From assembly GCF_900094575.1 (NCBI RefSeq), contig NZ_FMAE01000012.1, positions 1 to 64,000 on the forward strand: DNA of 64,000 bases, given 5' to 3'. A program made the translations under genes and the position numbers. Below are positions 41,668-51,520 of the stretch, piece after piece. This DNA is from Bradyrhizobium yuanmingense (GTDB lineage: Bacteria; Pseudomonadota; Alphaproteobacteria; Rhizobiales; Xanthobacteraceae). The notes under the pieces were generated by a model. It saw only the letters and a list, made by a program, of their open reading frames with translations, searched no databases and was not told the origin of the DNA. Each line of letters begins with the position of its first letter. Position 1 is the first letter of the stretch.

Positions 41668-44600
41668 ATGGCGAACACTCCGAAAAAGGTCAAAGACCCT
41701 ACAGAAGTTGCGCTTTCTGCAATCCAGGAAGCTCTGAACATCAGCGACACCGCGGCCGATACCAGCCGCAACGCCGCAATGCGCAACGAAACGGCGCCCC
41801 CGGTGCCGCCGGCCGCGCCTCCGGTCTTCGACGAGCCGAGCTTCGAGCCGCGCCCCGCCGCCAACGAGCGCTCGACCGTGTTCGACCCGGTCGAGGAGCC
41901 GCGCACCGCGCGCCGCGCCGCCAACGACGATCGCGAGACCATCGGCCAGCTGCTCCAGGCGCTGCAGAAGGGCCGCCCTGCCCGCAGCGTCTACACCTTC
42001 GCCACCATCTTCGCCGGCATCTGGCTCGCCGCATGCGCTGCGCTGACCTTCGGCTTCCTGCCCTCGATCCAGGCCGCCATGGGCCAGAGCGGCGGCGTGC
42101 TCGTGATCGCCGGCCTCGTCGCGATGTTCTTCGCACCGGTCATGCTGTTCTACTTCCTCGCGAGCCTCGTCTGGCGCGGCCAGGAAATGCGCATGATCGC
42201 GCAGGCGATGGCGCAGGTCGCGATCCGCTTCTCCGAGCCGGAAGGCTCGGCCTCCGATTCCATGGTCACCGTCGGCCAGGCCATCCGCCGCGAGGTCGCG
42301 GCGATGGGCGACGGCATCGAGCGTGCGATCGCGCGCGCCGGTGAGCTCGAGACGCTGGTCGCCAATGAGGTCGCCGCGCTCGAACGCGCCTATTCCGACA
42401 ACGAGGTGCGCATCCGCGCTTTGCTCCAGGACATCGCGCATCAGCGCGACAACCTGGTCGGCCAGGCCGAGCAGGTTCGCAGCGCCATTTCCGGCGTGCA
42501 GATCGACCTGCGCCACGACATCGCGCTGATCTCGGACGCGATCGCCTCCCGCGTCGACGAGGTGGCCAAGTCGATCACCGGCGCTCTGGAAGAGCGCGGC
42601 GCCCACATCACCCAGGCGCTGAGCAATGCCGGCGACAACATGATCCTGGCGCTCGGCGAGCGCGGCGGCGACCTGCTCGACCGTCTCGAGGAGGCCAGCA
42701 ACGAGACCACGCGCGCCGTGCTCGACGCCAGCGAGCGGCTGACCACCAGCCTCAACTTCAAGACCGGCCACGTCCACGACGAGTTCGTCGACCTCGCCGA
42801 CCGCGTCCACGAGATGCTGAACGAGCGCATCGACCGCATCACCGGCGAGTTCGAGCAGCGTTCCGCCGCGATCGTCGACGGCATCTCCGAGCGCACCGAG
42901 CAGGTGCACGATTCCTTGAAGAACTCGTCGGACTCGCTGCTGCTCGAGCTCGAGCTGCGGTCCAACGACATCTCCGCCAAGATCGACGACGCCGGCAACC
43001 GCCTCGCCGGCCAGATCATGACGAGCGGTGACAAGGCCAGCGAGGCGCTCGACGCCACCGTCAACGCCCTGGTCGCCAAGGTCGTCAGCCAGACCGAGAC
43101 CGCGCACGATTCGCTGTCGCTGCAGATGAGCGCGTTCGACGAGCTGGTGAGGAACCAGGGCACCGAGCTGGTCGAGAAGTTCGCCCGCGACTCCGGCACG
43201 CTGGGCGCGCTGATCACCCGCCACATCTCCGAATTCGACCGCACCGTTAAGACCTTCGGCGGCGAGATCGTCGAGCGCATGGGCCAGCGCACGCAGGACA
43301 TCGCCGAGACACTGAAGACCTATGTCGACGATTTCGACACCCGCTTCACGTCGAACGGCGGCCAGATCACGGCGGTGCTCGACCAGCGCCTCGTGCAGTT
43401 CGAGACCACGATCGGCGAACGCGTCGGCAATATCGACGCCTCGCTGAACGGCAAGATCGCCAGCCTCGACGGCACCATCCAAGGCCACATCAGGACCTTC
43501 GACGAGCAGCTCGTCGGCCGCGTCGCCGCGCTCGAGCTGTCGTTCGACAGCCGCGCGAAGTCGATGACCGAGACCATCGACGGACGCATCAACACGCTGG
43601 CGACGTCGCTGAGCGACGGTGCCGCGCAGGCGATCCAGTCTATCGACTCCCGCCTCACCTACCTCACGACGTCGCTGACCGGCGGGGCGTCGCAGGCCAT
43701 CGAAACAATCGATGCACGGCTCAATCACCTCACGAGCTCGCTCACCGACGGTGCCTCGCAGGCCATTGAAACCATCGATGCGCGCCTCAACCACCTCACG
43801 AGCTCGCTGACCGACGGCGCATCGCAGACCATCCAGTCGATCGACACCCGCCTGACCCACCTCACGACCACGCTCACGGGTGGCGCGACGCAGGCGCTCG
43901 AATCCATCGACTCCCGCCTCACCTACCTGACCACCGCCGTGACCAACGGCGCATCGCAGGCCGTGCAGTCGATCGACACGCGCCTGACGCTGCTGACCTC
44001 GACGCTCACCGACGGCACCGCGCAGGCGATCGAGGCGGTCGACCGCCGCATCACCGGCGTCACCGAGATCATCGACGGCCGCAGCACGCATCTGACCGAC
44101 ACGGTCACGGCACGCTTCCAGGAGATCCAGCAGGCCATCGAGACCAAGGTCGGCTCGGTCGCCAGCGACATCGACGTGCGCGTGGCTCAGTTCGAGGATC
44201 TGCTCGGCTCGCGCGTCGAGGCCGTGGCCGGCCGCATCGAAAGCAGCGGACGCCAGGCCAGCGAGGACATGATGTCCCGCGCCGAGATGATCTCGACCGC
44301 GATCCGCTCGCATGTCGAGGACGCCGAGCGCTCGCTCACCAACCTCGTCGTCAACACCAGCGAGACCATCCAGACCGGCGCGCGCACCGCCCAGCAGTCG
44401 CTGCTGACGGTCTCCTCCGATGTCAACGCCCAGCTCAAGATGACCTCCGCCGAGGTCGAGCAGGCGCTGACCGCAGTCGGCACCGGTGCGGCGAACTCGA
44501 TCCTGACCAGCGCGCGCGAAGCGCAGTCGACGCTGGTTGCGGCCTCGGGCGAAGCCTCCACCCAGATCAAGGGGCTCGCGGCCGATGTCGAGCGCACGCT

Positions 44601-47436
44601 GTCGGCGGCGGGCTCCGCCACCGCGGCCTCGATCCTGGCCGGCGCCCGCGAGGTGCAGACCACCCTTGTCACCGCGTCCTCGGATGCGGCGAGCCAGGTC
44701 AAGACCCTCACCGCCGACGTGCAGCGCTCGCTGTCGATGGCCGGCACCGCCACGGCGGAGTCGATCACCGCCGGCGCCCGCGATGCGCAGAGCACGCTGA
44801 TCGCGGCCTCGACCGAGACCGCAAACCAGATCAAGGCGCTGTCCTCGGACGTGCAGCGCTCGCTGACGATGGCGGGCACCTCGACGGCCGAGACCATCAT
44901 GAGCGGCGCCCGCGAGGCCCAGAGCACGCTGGTGACGGCGTCCTCGGACGCGGCGAGCCAGGTCAAGTCGCTCGCGGCCGAAGTGCATCGCTCGCTCTCT
45001 CAGGTCGGCCAGACCACCGCCGAGACGATCACCACCAGCGCCCGCGACGCCCAGAGCACCCTTCTTGCTGTCTCCGCAGAACAAACCAGCCAGGTCCGTT
45101 CGCTCGCGGCCGAGATGCAGCGCGCGCTGGCGACAGCCGGCGGCGCCACCATCGAGGCGCTCACCAGCGGCGTGCGCGAGGCCCAGGGCACGCTGATCTC
45201 CGCCTCGACCGATGCGGCGGGCCAGATCAAGTCGCTGACGACGGACATCGAGCGCACGCTGACCGCGGTCGGCGCCGACACCGCCTCGACCATCCTCAAC
45301 AGCGCGCGTGAAGCCCAGATCTCGCTGACCTCTACCTCGGCCGACGCCGCGAGCCAGATCCGCACGATCTCGACCGAGATCGAGCGTACGCTGAGCGCGG
45401 CCGCCGCCAACGCGACCAACGATATCCAGACCAGCGCGCTCAACGCCCAGAACGCGCTGATCTCCGCCTCCAACGAGGCGAGCTCGCGCGTCAAGTCGAG
45501 CTCGGCCGACGTCGAGCGCTCGGTGCTCGCCGCCAGCTCCAGCTTCGGTCAAGCCATGACCGGCAAGACCGACGAGATCGTCACCTACGTGCAGCAGCAG
45601 GCCGACCGCCTGTCGAACATGATCGACGCCAAGCGCGGCGCACTGGTCGACGCGATCGGCTCGAAGACCAGCCAGCTCACGCTCGACATCGACCGCGTCA
45701 CCTCCGACGCGCTGAAGTCGATCGAGACGCGCGGCCAGGCCTTCTCGCAGACCATGATGGGCAACGGCTCGGAAGTCGCCCGCACCATCAACGCGGCGAG
45801 CGAGGTCGCCACCAGCGCCGTCGGCAAGTCGCTCAAGGACCTCGAGCAGGCCTCGCGTTCCGCGATCGACCAGTCGCGCCAGGTCTCGATCGCGGCCGTG
45901 ACGGAGATGCAGGAGACCAGCAAGATCCTGCGCACCGACACGGTCGCCCTGTTCGAGCGCCTGCGCGAAGGCAACATCCTGCTCCAGGAGGTGCTGACCG
46001 GTGCGCACGACAACCTCAACTCGCTCGAGCGGGCGCTGGTGACCCGCGTCGCCGACTTCGTCTCGGCGATGAACGACGTCACCTCGCGCAACGGCGCGGC
46101 GACGCAGAACCTGGAAGAGCAGCTCAACGTCTTCAACAGCAAGACCACGAAGGCGCTGCAGGATCTCGGCGAGCTGTCGACCCAGTTCGACAAGCATGGC
46201 CAGGCGCTGGTCGAGGCCGCGCAGGTCGTCGAGCAGAGCAACAAGAACACCACTGCCTCGCTCGCCGAACGCAAGCAGGCACTGGAATCGCTCGTCACCA
46301 CGATCGACCTGCGCACGGCCGATCTCGACCAGCGGCTGTCGCGCTTCACCGGCCTGCTCGATGAATCGCTTGCCGCGGCCGAAGAGCGCGCCCGCGACAT
46401 CGCCCGCGTCGTCGCCGAGACCGCCGGCGCCGGCTCGGCCGCGATCACCCGTCAGTTCGAGGCGGTGCGCGCGGCGTCTGAAGAGGAGCACCGGCAGACC
46501 ATCGAGGCCATGCACGACATCTACCGCCAGACCACGGACGAGGCGGATACGATGTTCAAGCAGTCGACCGAGAAGTTCACCAACCTCGTCGCCAGCATGA
46601 AGCAGATGGCTTTGGAGATGCACAACGAGCTCGAAGCCACCCGCAACGAGCTGCGCCGCGGCGTACTCGAGATGCCGCAGGAGGCCGCCGAGAGCACGGC
46701 GCAGATGCGCAAGGTGATCGTCGACCAGATCGAGGCGCTCGCCGAGCTCAACCGCATCGTGGCCCAGCACGGCCGCGGGCTCGACGTCACCACGGCGGGC
46801 CGCGCCAGCGTGCAACGCCAGGAAGAGCCGGTGCTGGCCGCCGTCGGCGGCCGGGCTCCCGAGACCCGCATGCGCGACATCGGCAGCGCCTCGACGCTGC
46901 CGCCGCCGGACCTCGGCATGCCGGCCGGGCGCCGCACCGAAGCGCCGCCGGTCGCGCCCGGTGGCAACGACCAGGGCCGTGACGGCTGGCTGTCGGACCT
47001 GCTCAACCGCACCGACGCCAATCAGGGCGCACCGGCCGGTCAGGCTCCGCGTGGCCGCGCGGCGCCCGCGCCGCAGCCGCAGGCGCCGCAGGCAAGCAGC
47101 AATCCGCTGGAATCGCTGTCGCTCGACATCGGCCGGCTGATGGACCGCAACCTCGCCGCCGAGATGTGGGACCGCTACCAGCGCGGCGAGAACAAGGCCT
47201 TCACCAAGCGCCTGTACACGCCCGCCGGCCAGAAGGCCTTCGACGAGGTCGCCCGCAAGTACCGCGCCGACCGCAACTTCAAGGGCACGGTCGACCGCTA
47301 CGTCGCCGAGTTCGAGCGCCTGCTCGACGAAGTCGCCCGCGACGGCCGCGGCCCGCAGGAGCTGCGCAGCCACCTGATCTCGGAAACGGGCCTGGTCTAC
47401 ACCCTGCTCGCGCACGCGGCGGGCCGGCTGGGGTGA
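41668..47436 (+). CDS. Giant membrane-anchored coiled-coil protein, Growth Pole Ring (GPR)-like
   Basis: The 1922-residue protein has a Pro-rich cytoplasmic tail (1-105), two transmembrane helices (about 110-131 and 143-168) and then about 1500 residues of Ala/Ser/Thr/Glu-rich helix. Within it, a 22-residue unit (SLTDGASQAIETIDARLNHL type) repeats about seven times (about 640-800), and a 44-residue unit (GAREAQSTLVTASSDAASQV type) repeats about nine times (about 900-1280). Such 22-mers resemble apolipoprotein repeats. A disordered Pro linker (about 1720-1810) precedes a conserved C-terminal helical domain (1815-1922). Size, two helices and repeat type match GPR of Agrobacterium, which forms a ring at the growing pole and is needed for rod shape. 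A CtrA box lies upstream. Confidence 0.82.
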   Translation: MANTPKKVKDPTEVALSAIQEALNISDTAADTSRNAAMRNETAPPVPPAAPPVFDEPSFEPRPAANERSTVFDPVEEPRTARRAANDDRETIGQLLQALQKGRPARSVYTFATIFAGIWLAACAALTFGFLPSIQAAMGQSGGVLVIAGLVAMFFAPVMLFYFLASLVWRGQEMRMIAQAMAQVAIRFSEPEGSASDSMVTVGQAIRREVAAMGDGIERAIARAGELETLVANEVAALERAYSDNEVRIRALLQDIAHQRDNLVGQAEQVRSAISGVQIDLRHDIALISDAIASRVDEVAKSITGALEERGAHITQALSNAGDNMILALGERGGDLLDRLEEASNETTRAVLDASERLTTSLNFKTGHVHDEFVDLADRVHEMLNERIDRITGEFEQRSAAIVDGISERTEQVHDSLKNSSDSLLLELELRSNDISAKIDDAGNRLAGQIMTSGDKASEALDATVNALVAKVVSQTETAHDSLSLQMSAFDELVRNQGTELVEKFARDSGTLGALITRHISEFDRTVKTFGGEIVERMGQRTQDIAETLKTYVDDFDTRFTSNGGQITAVLDQRLVQFETTIGERVGNIDASLNGKIASLDGTIQGHIRTFDEQLVGRVAALELSFDSRAKSMTETIDGRINTLATSLSDGAAQAIQSIDSRLTYLTTSLTGGASQAIETIDARLNHLTSSLTDGASQAIETIDARLNHLTSSLTDGASQTIQSIDTRLTHLTTTLTGGATQALESIDSRLTYLTTAVTNGASQAVQSIDTRLTLLTSTLTDGTAQAIEAVDRRITGVTEIIDGRSTHLTDTVTARFQEIQQAIETKVGSVASDIDVRVAQFEDLLGSRVEAVAGRIESSGRQASEDMMSRAEMISTAIRSHVEDAERSLTNLVVNTSETIQTGARTAQQSLLTVSSDVNAQLKMTSAEVEQALTAVGTGAANSILTSAREAQSTLVAASGEASTQIKGLAADVERTLSAAGSATAASILAGAREVQTTLVTASSDAASQVKTLTADVQRSLSMAGTATAESITAGARDAQSTLIAASTETANQIKALSSDVQRSLTMAGTSTAETIMSGAREAQSTLVTASSDAASQVKSLAAEVHRSLSQVGQTTAETITTSARDAQSTLLAVSAEQTSQVRSLAAEMQRALATAGGATIEALTSGVREAQGTLISASTDAAGQIKSLTTDIERTLTAVGADTASTILNSAREAQISLTSTSADAASQIRTISTEIERTLSAAAANATNDIQTSALNAQNALISASNEASSRVKSSSADVERSVLAASSSFGQAMTGKTDEIVTYVQQQADRLSNMIDAKRGALVDAIGSKTSQLTLDIDRVTSDALKSIETRGQAFSQTMMGNGSEVARTINAASEVATSAVGKSLKDLEQASRSAIDQSRQVSIAAVTEMQETSKILRTDTVALFERLREGNILLQEVLTGAHDNLNSLERALVTRVADFVSAMNDVTSRNGAATQNLEEQLNVFNSKTTKALQDLGELSTQFDKHGQALVEAAQVVEQSNKNTTASLAERKQALESLVTTIDLRTADLDQRLSRFTGLLDESLAAAEERARDIARVVAETAGAGSAAITRQFEAVRAASEEEHRQTIEAMHDIYRQTTDEADTMFKQSTEKFTNLVASMKQMALEMHNELEATRNELRRGVLEMPQEAAESTAQMRKVIVDQIEALAELNRIVAQHGRGLDVTTAGRASVQRQEEPVLAAVGGRAPETRMRDIGSASTLPPPDLGMPAGRRTEAPPVAPGGNDQGRDGWLSDLLNRTDANQGAPAGQAPRGRAAPAPQPQAPQASSNPLESLSLDIGRLMDRNLAAEMWDRYQRGENKAFTKRLYTPAGQKAFDEVARKYRADRNFKGTVDRYVAEFERLLDEVARDGRGPQELRSHLISETGLVYTLLAHAAGRLG
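43590..44060 (+). repeat. Tandem 66-base coding repeats (22-residue units)
   Basis: About seven in-frame copies of a 66-base unit encode SLTDGASQAIETIDARLNHL-like helices; the copies at about 43675-43800 are nearly identical at DNA level, which points to recent duplication. Confidence 0.8.
44375..45500 (+). repeat. Tandem 132-base coding repeats (44-residue units)
   Basis: About nine in-frame 132-base units encode SAREAQSTLVAAS...QIKGLAADVERTLS helices. 44 is twice the 22-residue period of the preceding block, so both arrays share one structural period. Confidence 0.75.
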
Positions 47437-47474
47437 GCGGAAGCTCGCCAATGGCGAATTGCGAATAGCGAATG

Positions 47475-47503
47475 AAAACGGAGCCCTCGCGGGCTCCGTT
47501 TTT
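47475..47503. terminator. Bidirectional terminator between the giant gene and mlaD
   Basis: A perfect 10-bp stem AACGGAGCCC/GGGCTCCGTT (47477-47486 with 47491-47500), loop TCGC, has A4 before and T5 after, so it works for both converging genes. Confidence 0.9.
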
Positions 47504-47579
47504 GTTTGGGATCGATCCGTGAGGAAGGCTGTATACGCTACTCGCTATTCGCCACTCCCCATTCGCGCTTTCCTACCGC

Positions 47580-48446
47580 CTACCGCCTCGGCGCTGCCGC
47601 AGGCTTCGGCGGCTCGGGCGGCGGGGCGGGCTGCGACGAGTTGCTGGCGCCGAACAGGACGCGGGTCGGGTTGCGGTCGAAATTGTTCACGGCGCGGCTA
47701 ATGTCGCCGAGGGTGCGGCGGCCGTCGGCCATCAGAGCGCCCGAGCGCTTGTCGAAATCTTCGGCTAGCTCGCGGATCGACTTCACCGCCTGGAACAGCT
47801 CGCCGCCGTCCTTGCCGCCGGCCAGCGTGTTGAGGCCGAGCATGAGATTGTCGGCCTTGAGCATGACGCCGTCGACCTTGGCCATCACGGCGTCGATCTT
47901 TTCGGAATTGCGCGCCAGCGAGTTGGTAAAGGTCTCGAGGTTCTTCAGCGAGTTCTTCACCGATTCCTGATTGTCGGCGACGATCTTGTTGACGTTCTGC
48001 AGCGTGGCGCGGATCGCCTCGGTGACATCCTGGAGCTTGTTGGGGTCGGCCGTGAGCGTCGGGATGCCGTCCTGGTCGAGCGGCGGAGCCGGCGCGGCCT
48101 CCTCGCCGCCCTTCAGCGAGATCGCCGCAACGCCGGTGAGACCCTGGAATTCGAGGCCGACCAGGGTGTCCTTGCGGATCGGGGCGTTATTCTCGATCAT
48201 GGCGAGTGCGACAACCCGCCGCGGGTTGTCCAGCTTCACCGAGACCACCTCGCCCACCCTGATACCGTTGAAATTGACGCTGCCGCCGTTGCGCAGGCCC
48301 GCCGCCGGGCCCTCGAACACGACGCGCAGGGGGCTGCGCTGCTTGGTCGTGTGCAGCGACTGAAACCACAGCACGAAGCCGATCGCGGCGGCGATCACCG
48401 CCAGCGTGAACGAGCCGATCAAAATGTAGTTCGCCCGCGTTTCCAT
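47580..48446 (-). CDS. mlaD: MlaD-like MCE-domain lipid transport protein
   Basis: The 288-residue protein has one N-terminal helix (YILIGSFTLAVIAAAIGFVLWF) and an MCE domain (about 38-115) with FEGPAAGLRNGGSVNFNGIRVGEV. A coiled-coil part (about 125-250) and a Pro/Ala tail follow. MlaD rings bind phospholipid in the periplasm and pass it to or from the MlaE permease, keeping the outer membrane asymmetric. It starts 28 bases after the mlaF stop, in an mlaE-mlaF-mlaD operon. The coiled coil is longer than in E. coli MlaD. Confidence 0.9.
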   Translation of the reverse strand: METRANYILIGSFTLAVIAAAIGFVLWFQSLHTTKQRSPLRVVFEGPAAGLRNGGSVNFNGIRVGEVVSVKLDNPRRVVALAMIENNAPIRKDTLVGLEFQGLTGVAAISLKGGEEAAPAPPLDQDGIPTLTADPNKLQDVTEAIRATLQNVNKIVADNQESVKNSLKNLETFTNSLARNSEKIDAVMAKVDGVMLKADNLMLGLNTLAGGKDGGELFQAVKSIRELAEDFDKRSGALMADGRRTLGDISRAVNNFDRNPTRVLFGASNSSQPAPPPEPPKPAAAPRR

Positions 48447-48474
48447 CAGGTGCTCCGGCTACTCAACCCAGCTC

Positions 48475-49257
48475 TCAACCCATGACCGCGCGGGCGCGCT
48501 TGCCATGAAAATACTGCCTCAGCCAGGGATGCTGCGAGGCCTGCATGTCGGCGATCGACCCTGCCGCAATGATCTTACCGTTCCCTAAAACGGCGATGCG
48601 GTCACATGCTGTGTATAGGCTGTCGAGGTCGTGGGTTACCATGAAAACCGTCAGCCCCAAAGTGCGCTGCAGGGTCCGAACCAGCTCGTCGAAGTCGCCC
48701 GCGCCGATCGGATCGAGGCCGGAGGTCGGCTCGTCCAGGAAGACGAGGTCGGGATCGAGCGACAACGCACGCGCCAGCGCCACGCGCTTGATCATGCCGC
48801 CGGAGAGTTCGGACGGGAAACGCTCGGCGACCTCGGGCTTGAGGCCGACCATCGTGAGCTTGGCCATGGTGATCTCGTCCATCAGCCGCTGCGAGACGCG
48901 CAAATATTCGCGCATCGGAAACTGGATGTTCTGCCGCACGGTCAGCGAGGAGAACAGCGCGCCCTGCTGGAACAGGACGCCCCAGCGCCGCTCGACATTG
49001 CGCCGCTGCGACGCGCTCGATGAATCGAGGTCAACGCCGAACACTTCGATGGAGCCCGCGACCTTCGGCACGAGGCCGATGATGGTGCGCGTCAGCACCG
49101 ACTTGCCCGCGCCCGAGGGGCCGACAAATCCCAAAATCTCGCCGCGCTTGACGTCGAGGTTGAGCCCGTCCAGCACGCGCGTTGAGCCAAACTGCACGGT
49201 GATGTCGCGGACGCGGATGATCGGGTCCTGTATCTCGCTTTGAGTTTCTCTTGCCAT
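48475..49257 (-). CDS. mlaF: MlaF-like ABC transporter ATP-binding protein
   Basis: The 260-residue ATPase shows Walker A GPSGAGKSVLTRTI, Q-loop LFQQGALFSSLTV, signature LSGGMIKRVALARAL, Walker B LVFLDEPTSGLDP and a switch His in VTHDLDSL. The LSGGM(I/R)KR signature is characteristic of MlaF/TTG2A-type ATPases. It powers phospholipid movement by MlaE. The start is two bases after the mlaE stop, so translation is coupled. The start at 49257 (MARETQ) is taken although the frame is open further. Confidence 0.92.
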   Translation of the reverse strand: MARETQSEIQDPIIRVRDITVQFGSTRVLDGLNLDVKRGEILGFVGPSGAGKSVLTRTIIGLVPKVAGSIEVFGVDLDSSSASQRRNVERRWGVLFQQGALFSSLTVRQNIQFPMREYLRVSQRLMDEITMAKLTMVGLKPEVAERFPSELSGGMIKRVALARALSLDPDLVFLDEPTSGLDPIGAGDFDELVRTLQRTLGLTVFMVTHDLDSLYTACDRIAVLGNGKIIAAGSIADMQASQHPWLRQYFHGKRARAVMG

Positions 49258-49259
49258 CG

Positions 49260-50393
49260 TCACATCCCGATCGAGGCGAAGAAGATGGCGAAGATGCCGT
49301 CCATGACGATGACGAAGAAGATGCCCTTCACCACCGACGCGGTGGTGTGCTGACCCAGCGATTCCGCGCTGCCCTGCACGGCGAGCCCTTCGACGCAGGC
49401 GACGATGCCGATCACGGCGGCCATCACCGGCGCCTTGACGATGCCGACGATGAAATGGTCGATCGAGATGGCGTCGCGCAGGCGCAGCAGGAAGGCCTCG
49501 GGCTGGACGCCGCCATAGAGCCAGGCCACCAGACCGCCGCCATAGAGCGCGGCCATGGCGCCGAGGAATGCGAGGATCGGCAGCGCCAGCACCAGCGCCA
49601 TCATGCGCGGCAGCACCAGGACCTCGATCGGATCGAACCCCATGGTGCGCAGCGCGTCGATCTCCTCGCGCATCTTCATCGAGCCGAGCTCGGCGGTGTA
49701 GGCGCTGCCCGAACGGCCCGCGACCATGATCGCGACCAGGAGCACGCCGATCTCGCGCAGCACCAGCACGCCGAGCATGTCGACGACGAAGATGTCGGCG
49801 CCGAAGCGGCGGAAATGGAAGATGCCCTGCTGCGCGATGATGCAGCCGATCAGGAAGGTGATCAGCACGATGATCGGCACCGCGCGCCAGCAGACCTGCT
49901 CCATGTGATGCACGGTCGAGGTCAGGCGGAACGAGCGCGGATGAATCAGGACGCGAAACCACGCCGCGAGCACGGCCCCCAGCATGTCGACGAGGCCTGC
50001 CACCGTGCCGGCGACGCCGGCCACGGTCCGGCCGATCTGCTCCAGCATCCCGGAGATGGTGATCGGGTCGCTGTCGACCACGGCCGCCCCCCTGACCCGC
50101 CGCACCTCGTCCACGAGGCTGGAATAATTGGCGGAGAGCCCCGCGATCTGCGCCTCGACGGCCCCCTGGGTCAGGCTGCGGCGCAGCCGCTCGATCAGCC
50201 AGGCACCGAACGTGTCGAGCTTGGCGACCTCGGAGACGTCGATGAAGATGCTTTGCGGGGTGCCTGCGAGCTTCTCGGCGTCCGCCACCATGCGCTCCAG
50301 GACCGGCGCAAAGCTCGCGGTCCAGGTGCCGGTGGCGCACAGTGCCAGCGCGTTGCCCTTGGCAATCCGTTCCAGCTTCGGATCGCCACTCAT
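49260..50393 (-). CDS. mlaE: MlaE-like permease with N-terminal STAS domain
   Basis: The 377-residue protein fuses a STAS-like domain (about 15-115, IFIDVSEVAKLDTFGAWLIERL) to the MlaE permease fold with five or six helices (about 160-375). RAVPIIVLITFLIGCIIAQQG, GRSGSAYTAELGSMKMREEIDAL and ALPILAFLGAMAALYGG are family blocks. In E. coli the STAS part is a separate protein, MlaB, so here the two are fused, as often in alphaproteobacteria. It is the first gene of the operon and divergent from the epimerase gene. Confidence 0.92.
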   Translation of the reverse strand: MSGDPKLERIAKGNALALCATGTWTASFAPVLERMVADAEKLAGTPQSIFIDVSEVAKLDTFGAWLIERLRRSLTQGAVEAQIAGLSANYSSLVDEVRRVRGAAVVDSDPITISGMLEQIGRTVAGVAGTVAGLVDMLGAVLAAWFRVLIHPRSFRLTSTVHHMEQVCWRAVPIIVLITFLIGCIIAQQGIFHFRRFGADIFVVDMLGVLVLREIGVLLVAIMVAGRSGSAYTAELGSMKMREEIDALRTMGFDPIEVLVLPRMMALVLALPILAFLGAMAALYGGGLVAWLYGGVQPEAFLLRLRDAISIDHFIVGIVKAPVMAAVIGIVACVEGLAVQGSAESLGQHTTASVVKGIFFVIVMDGIFAIFFASIGM

Positions 50394-50524
50394 GTCCGCT
50401 CCCGCGCCGGGGCGGAGAAAATCAGATGGTTGCGCACGCGCCCTTACCCAGAGAAGGTATCCCCAAGGGGTTAATGTTAGTTGCTAGAGGTAACTAGCAG
50501 GTTCAGATTTCGCCAGAGTTCAAA

Positions 50525-51520
50525 ATGACTTCCATGAAATTTGCAGCTTTGGCGGCGCGAATCGAGCGCTTCCCGATCGCCGGCAGTTTTACCATCAGTC
50601 GGGGCGCCAAAACCGAGGCCGTCACGGTCGTGGCGGAGGTCAGCCGGGGCGGCCTGACCGGCCGCGGCGAATGCGTGCCCTATCCCCGCTACGGCGAGAC
50701 GCCGGAGGCGACGCTGGCCGCGATCCAGGCCATGCAGGAGGCCGTCGCGGGCGGGCTGACGCGAGAGACCCTGCAGGCCGCAATGCCATCAGGTGCGGCC
50801 CGCAACGCCTTGGATTGCGCCCTGATCGACCTCGAGGCCAAGGCGGCGGGCTTGCGCGCCTGGAACCTGCTGGGCCGCCCGGCCCCGGAAGAGCGCACCA
50901 CGGCTTACACGATCTCGTTAGCGACCCCCGAGGTCATGGCCGCCGCGACCGCCAAAGCGGCGCACCGTCCGCTGCTCAAGATCAAGCTCGGCGGCGACGG
51001 CGATCCGGAGCGCATCGCGGCCGTGCGCAAGGCCGCCCCTGAGGCCGAGCTGATCGTCGATGCCAACGAGGCATGGACCGAGGCCGATCTGGAGGCCAAT
51101 CTCGCCGCCTGCGCCGCTTCGGGCGTCACCCTGGTGGAGCAGCCGCTGCCGGCAGGCCCCGACGAAGCGCTGGCGCGCATCAAGCGCCCCCTCGCCGTCT
51201 GCGCCGACGAGAGCGTGCATGACCGCTCTTCGCTTGCGCCCTTGCGCGAACGCTACGACGCCGTGAACATCAAGCTCGACAAGACGGGCGGCCTCACCGA
51301 GGCGCTGGCCATGGCCGATGCTGCCCGGGCGCTCGGCTTCGAGATCATGATCGGCTGCATGGTCGCGAGCTCGCTGTCGATGGCGCCGGCGATGCTGGTG
51401 ACGCCGCAGGCGCGCTTCGTCGATCTCGACGGCCCCTTGCTGCTGGCGCGCGACCGCGACCACGGCCTGCGTTATGACGGCAGCCTGGTCTACCCGCCGG
51501 ATGTTTCGCTCTGGGGCTGA
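50525..51520 (+). CDS. dgcA: Dipeptide (L-Ala-D/L-Glu) epimerase, enolase superfamily
   Basis: The 331-residue protein has the enolase-superfamily layout: the GRGECVPYPRYGETPEATL loop, the KxK motif in LLKIKLGGDGDP, metal ligands in ELIVDANEAWTE, LVEQPLPAG and AVCADESVH, and the second-side Lys in VNIKLDKTGGLTEAL. These are the features of L-Ala-D/L-Glu epimerases, which recycle murein tripeptide products. The start may be the ATG at 50534 (MKFAAL). Its 3' end overlaps the convergent MFS transporter gene by 31 bases. An alternative is another dipeptide epimerase specificity. Confidence 0.88.
   Translation: MTSMKFAALAARIERFPIAGSFTISRGAKTEAVTVVAEVSRGGLTGRGECVPYPRYGETPEATLAAIQAMQEAVAGGLTRETLQAAMPSGAARNALDCALIDLEAKAAGLRAWNLLGRPAPEERTTAYTISLATPEVMAAATAKAAHRPLLKIKLGGDGDPERIAAVRKAAPEAELIVDANEAWTEADLEANLAACAASGVTLVEQPLPAGPDEALARIKRPLAVCADESVHDRSSLAPLRERYDAVNIKLDKTGGLTEALAMADAARALGFEIMIGCMVASSLSMAPAMLVTPQARFVDLDGPLLLARDRDHGLRYDGSLVYPPDVSLWG

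Noticed and set aside
41449..47451. A 2000-codon open frame on the minus strand opposite the giant gene
   Set aside because: Its protein is Arg/Gly/Asp/Val/Leu-rich without domain features and mirrors the repeats of the real gene. The plus strand has clear helices, transmembrane segments and a C-terminal domain; the open antisense frame is a by-product of GC-rich codon use.
49258..50340. Extension of the mlaF frame upstream to 50340 (a 621-codon frame)
   Set aside because: The extra part is an Arg-rich shadow of mlaE. The ABC protein starts at 49257, two bases after the mlaE stop.
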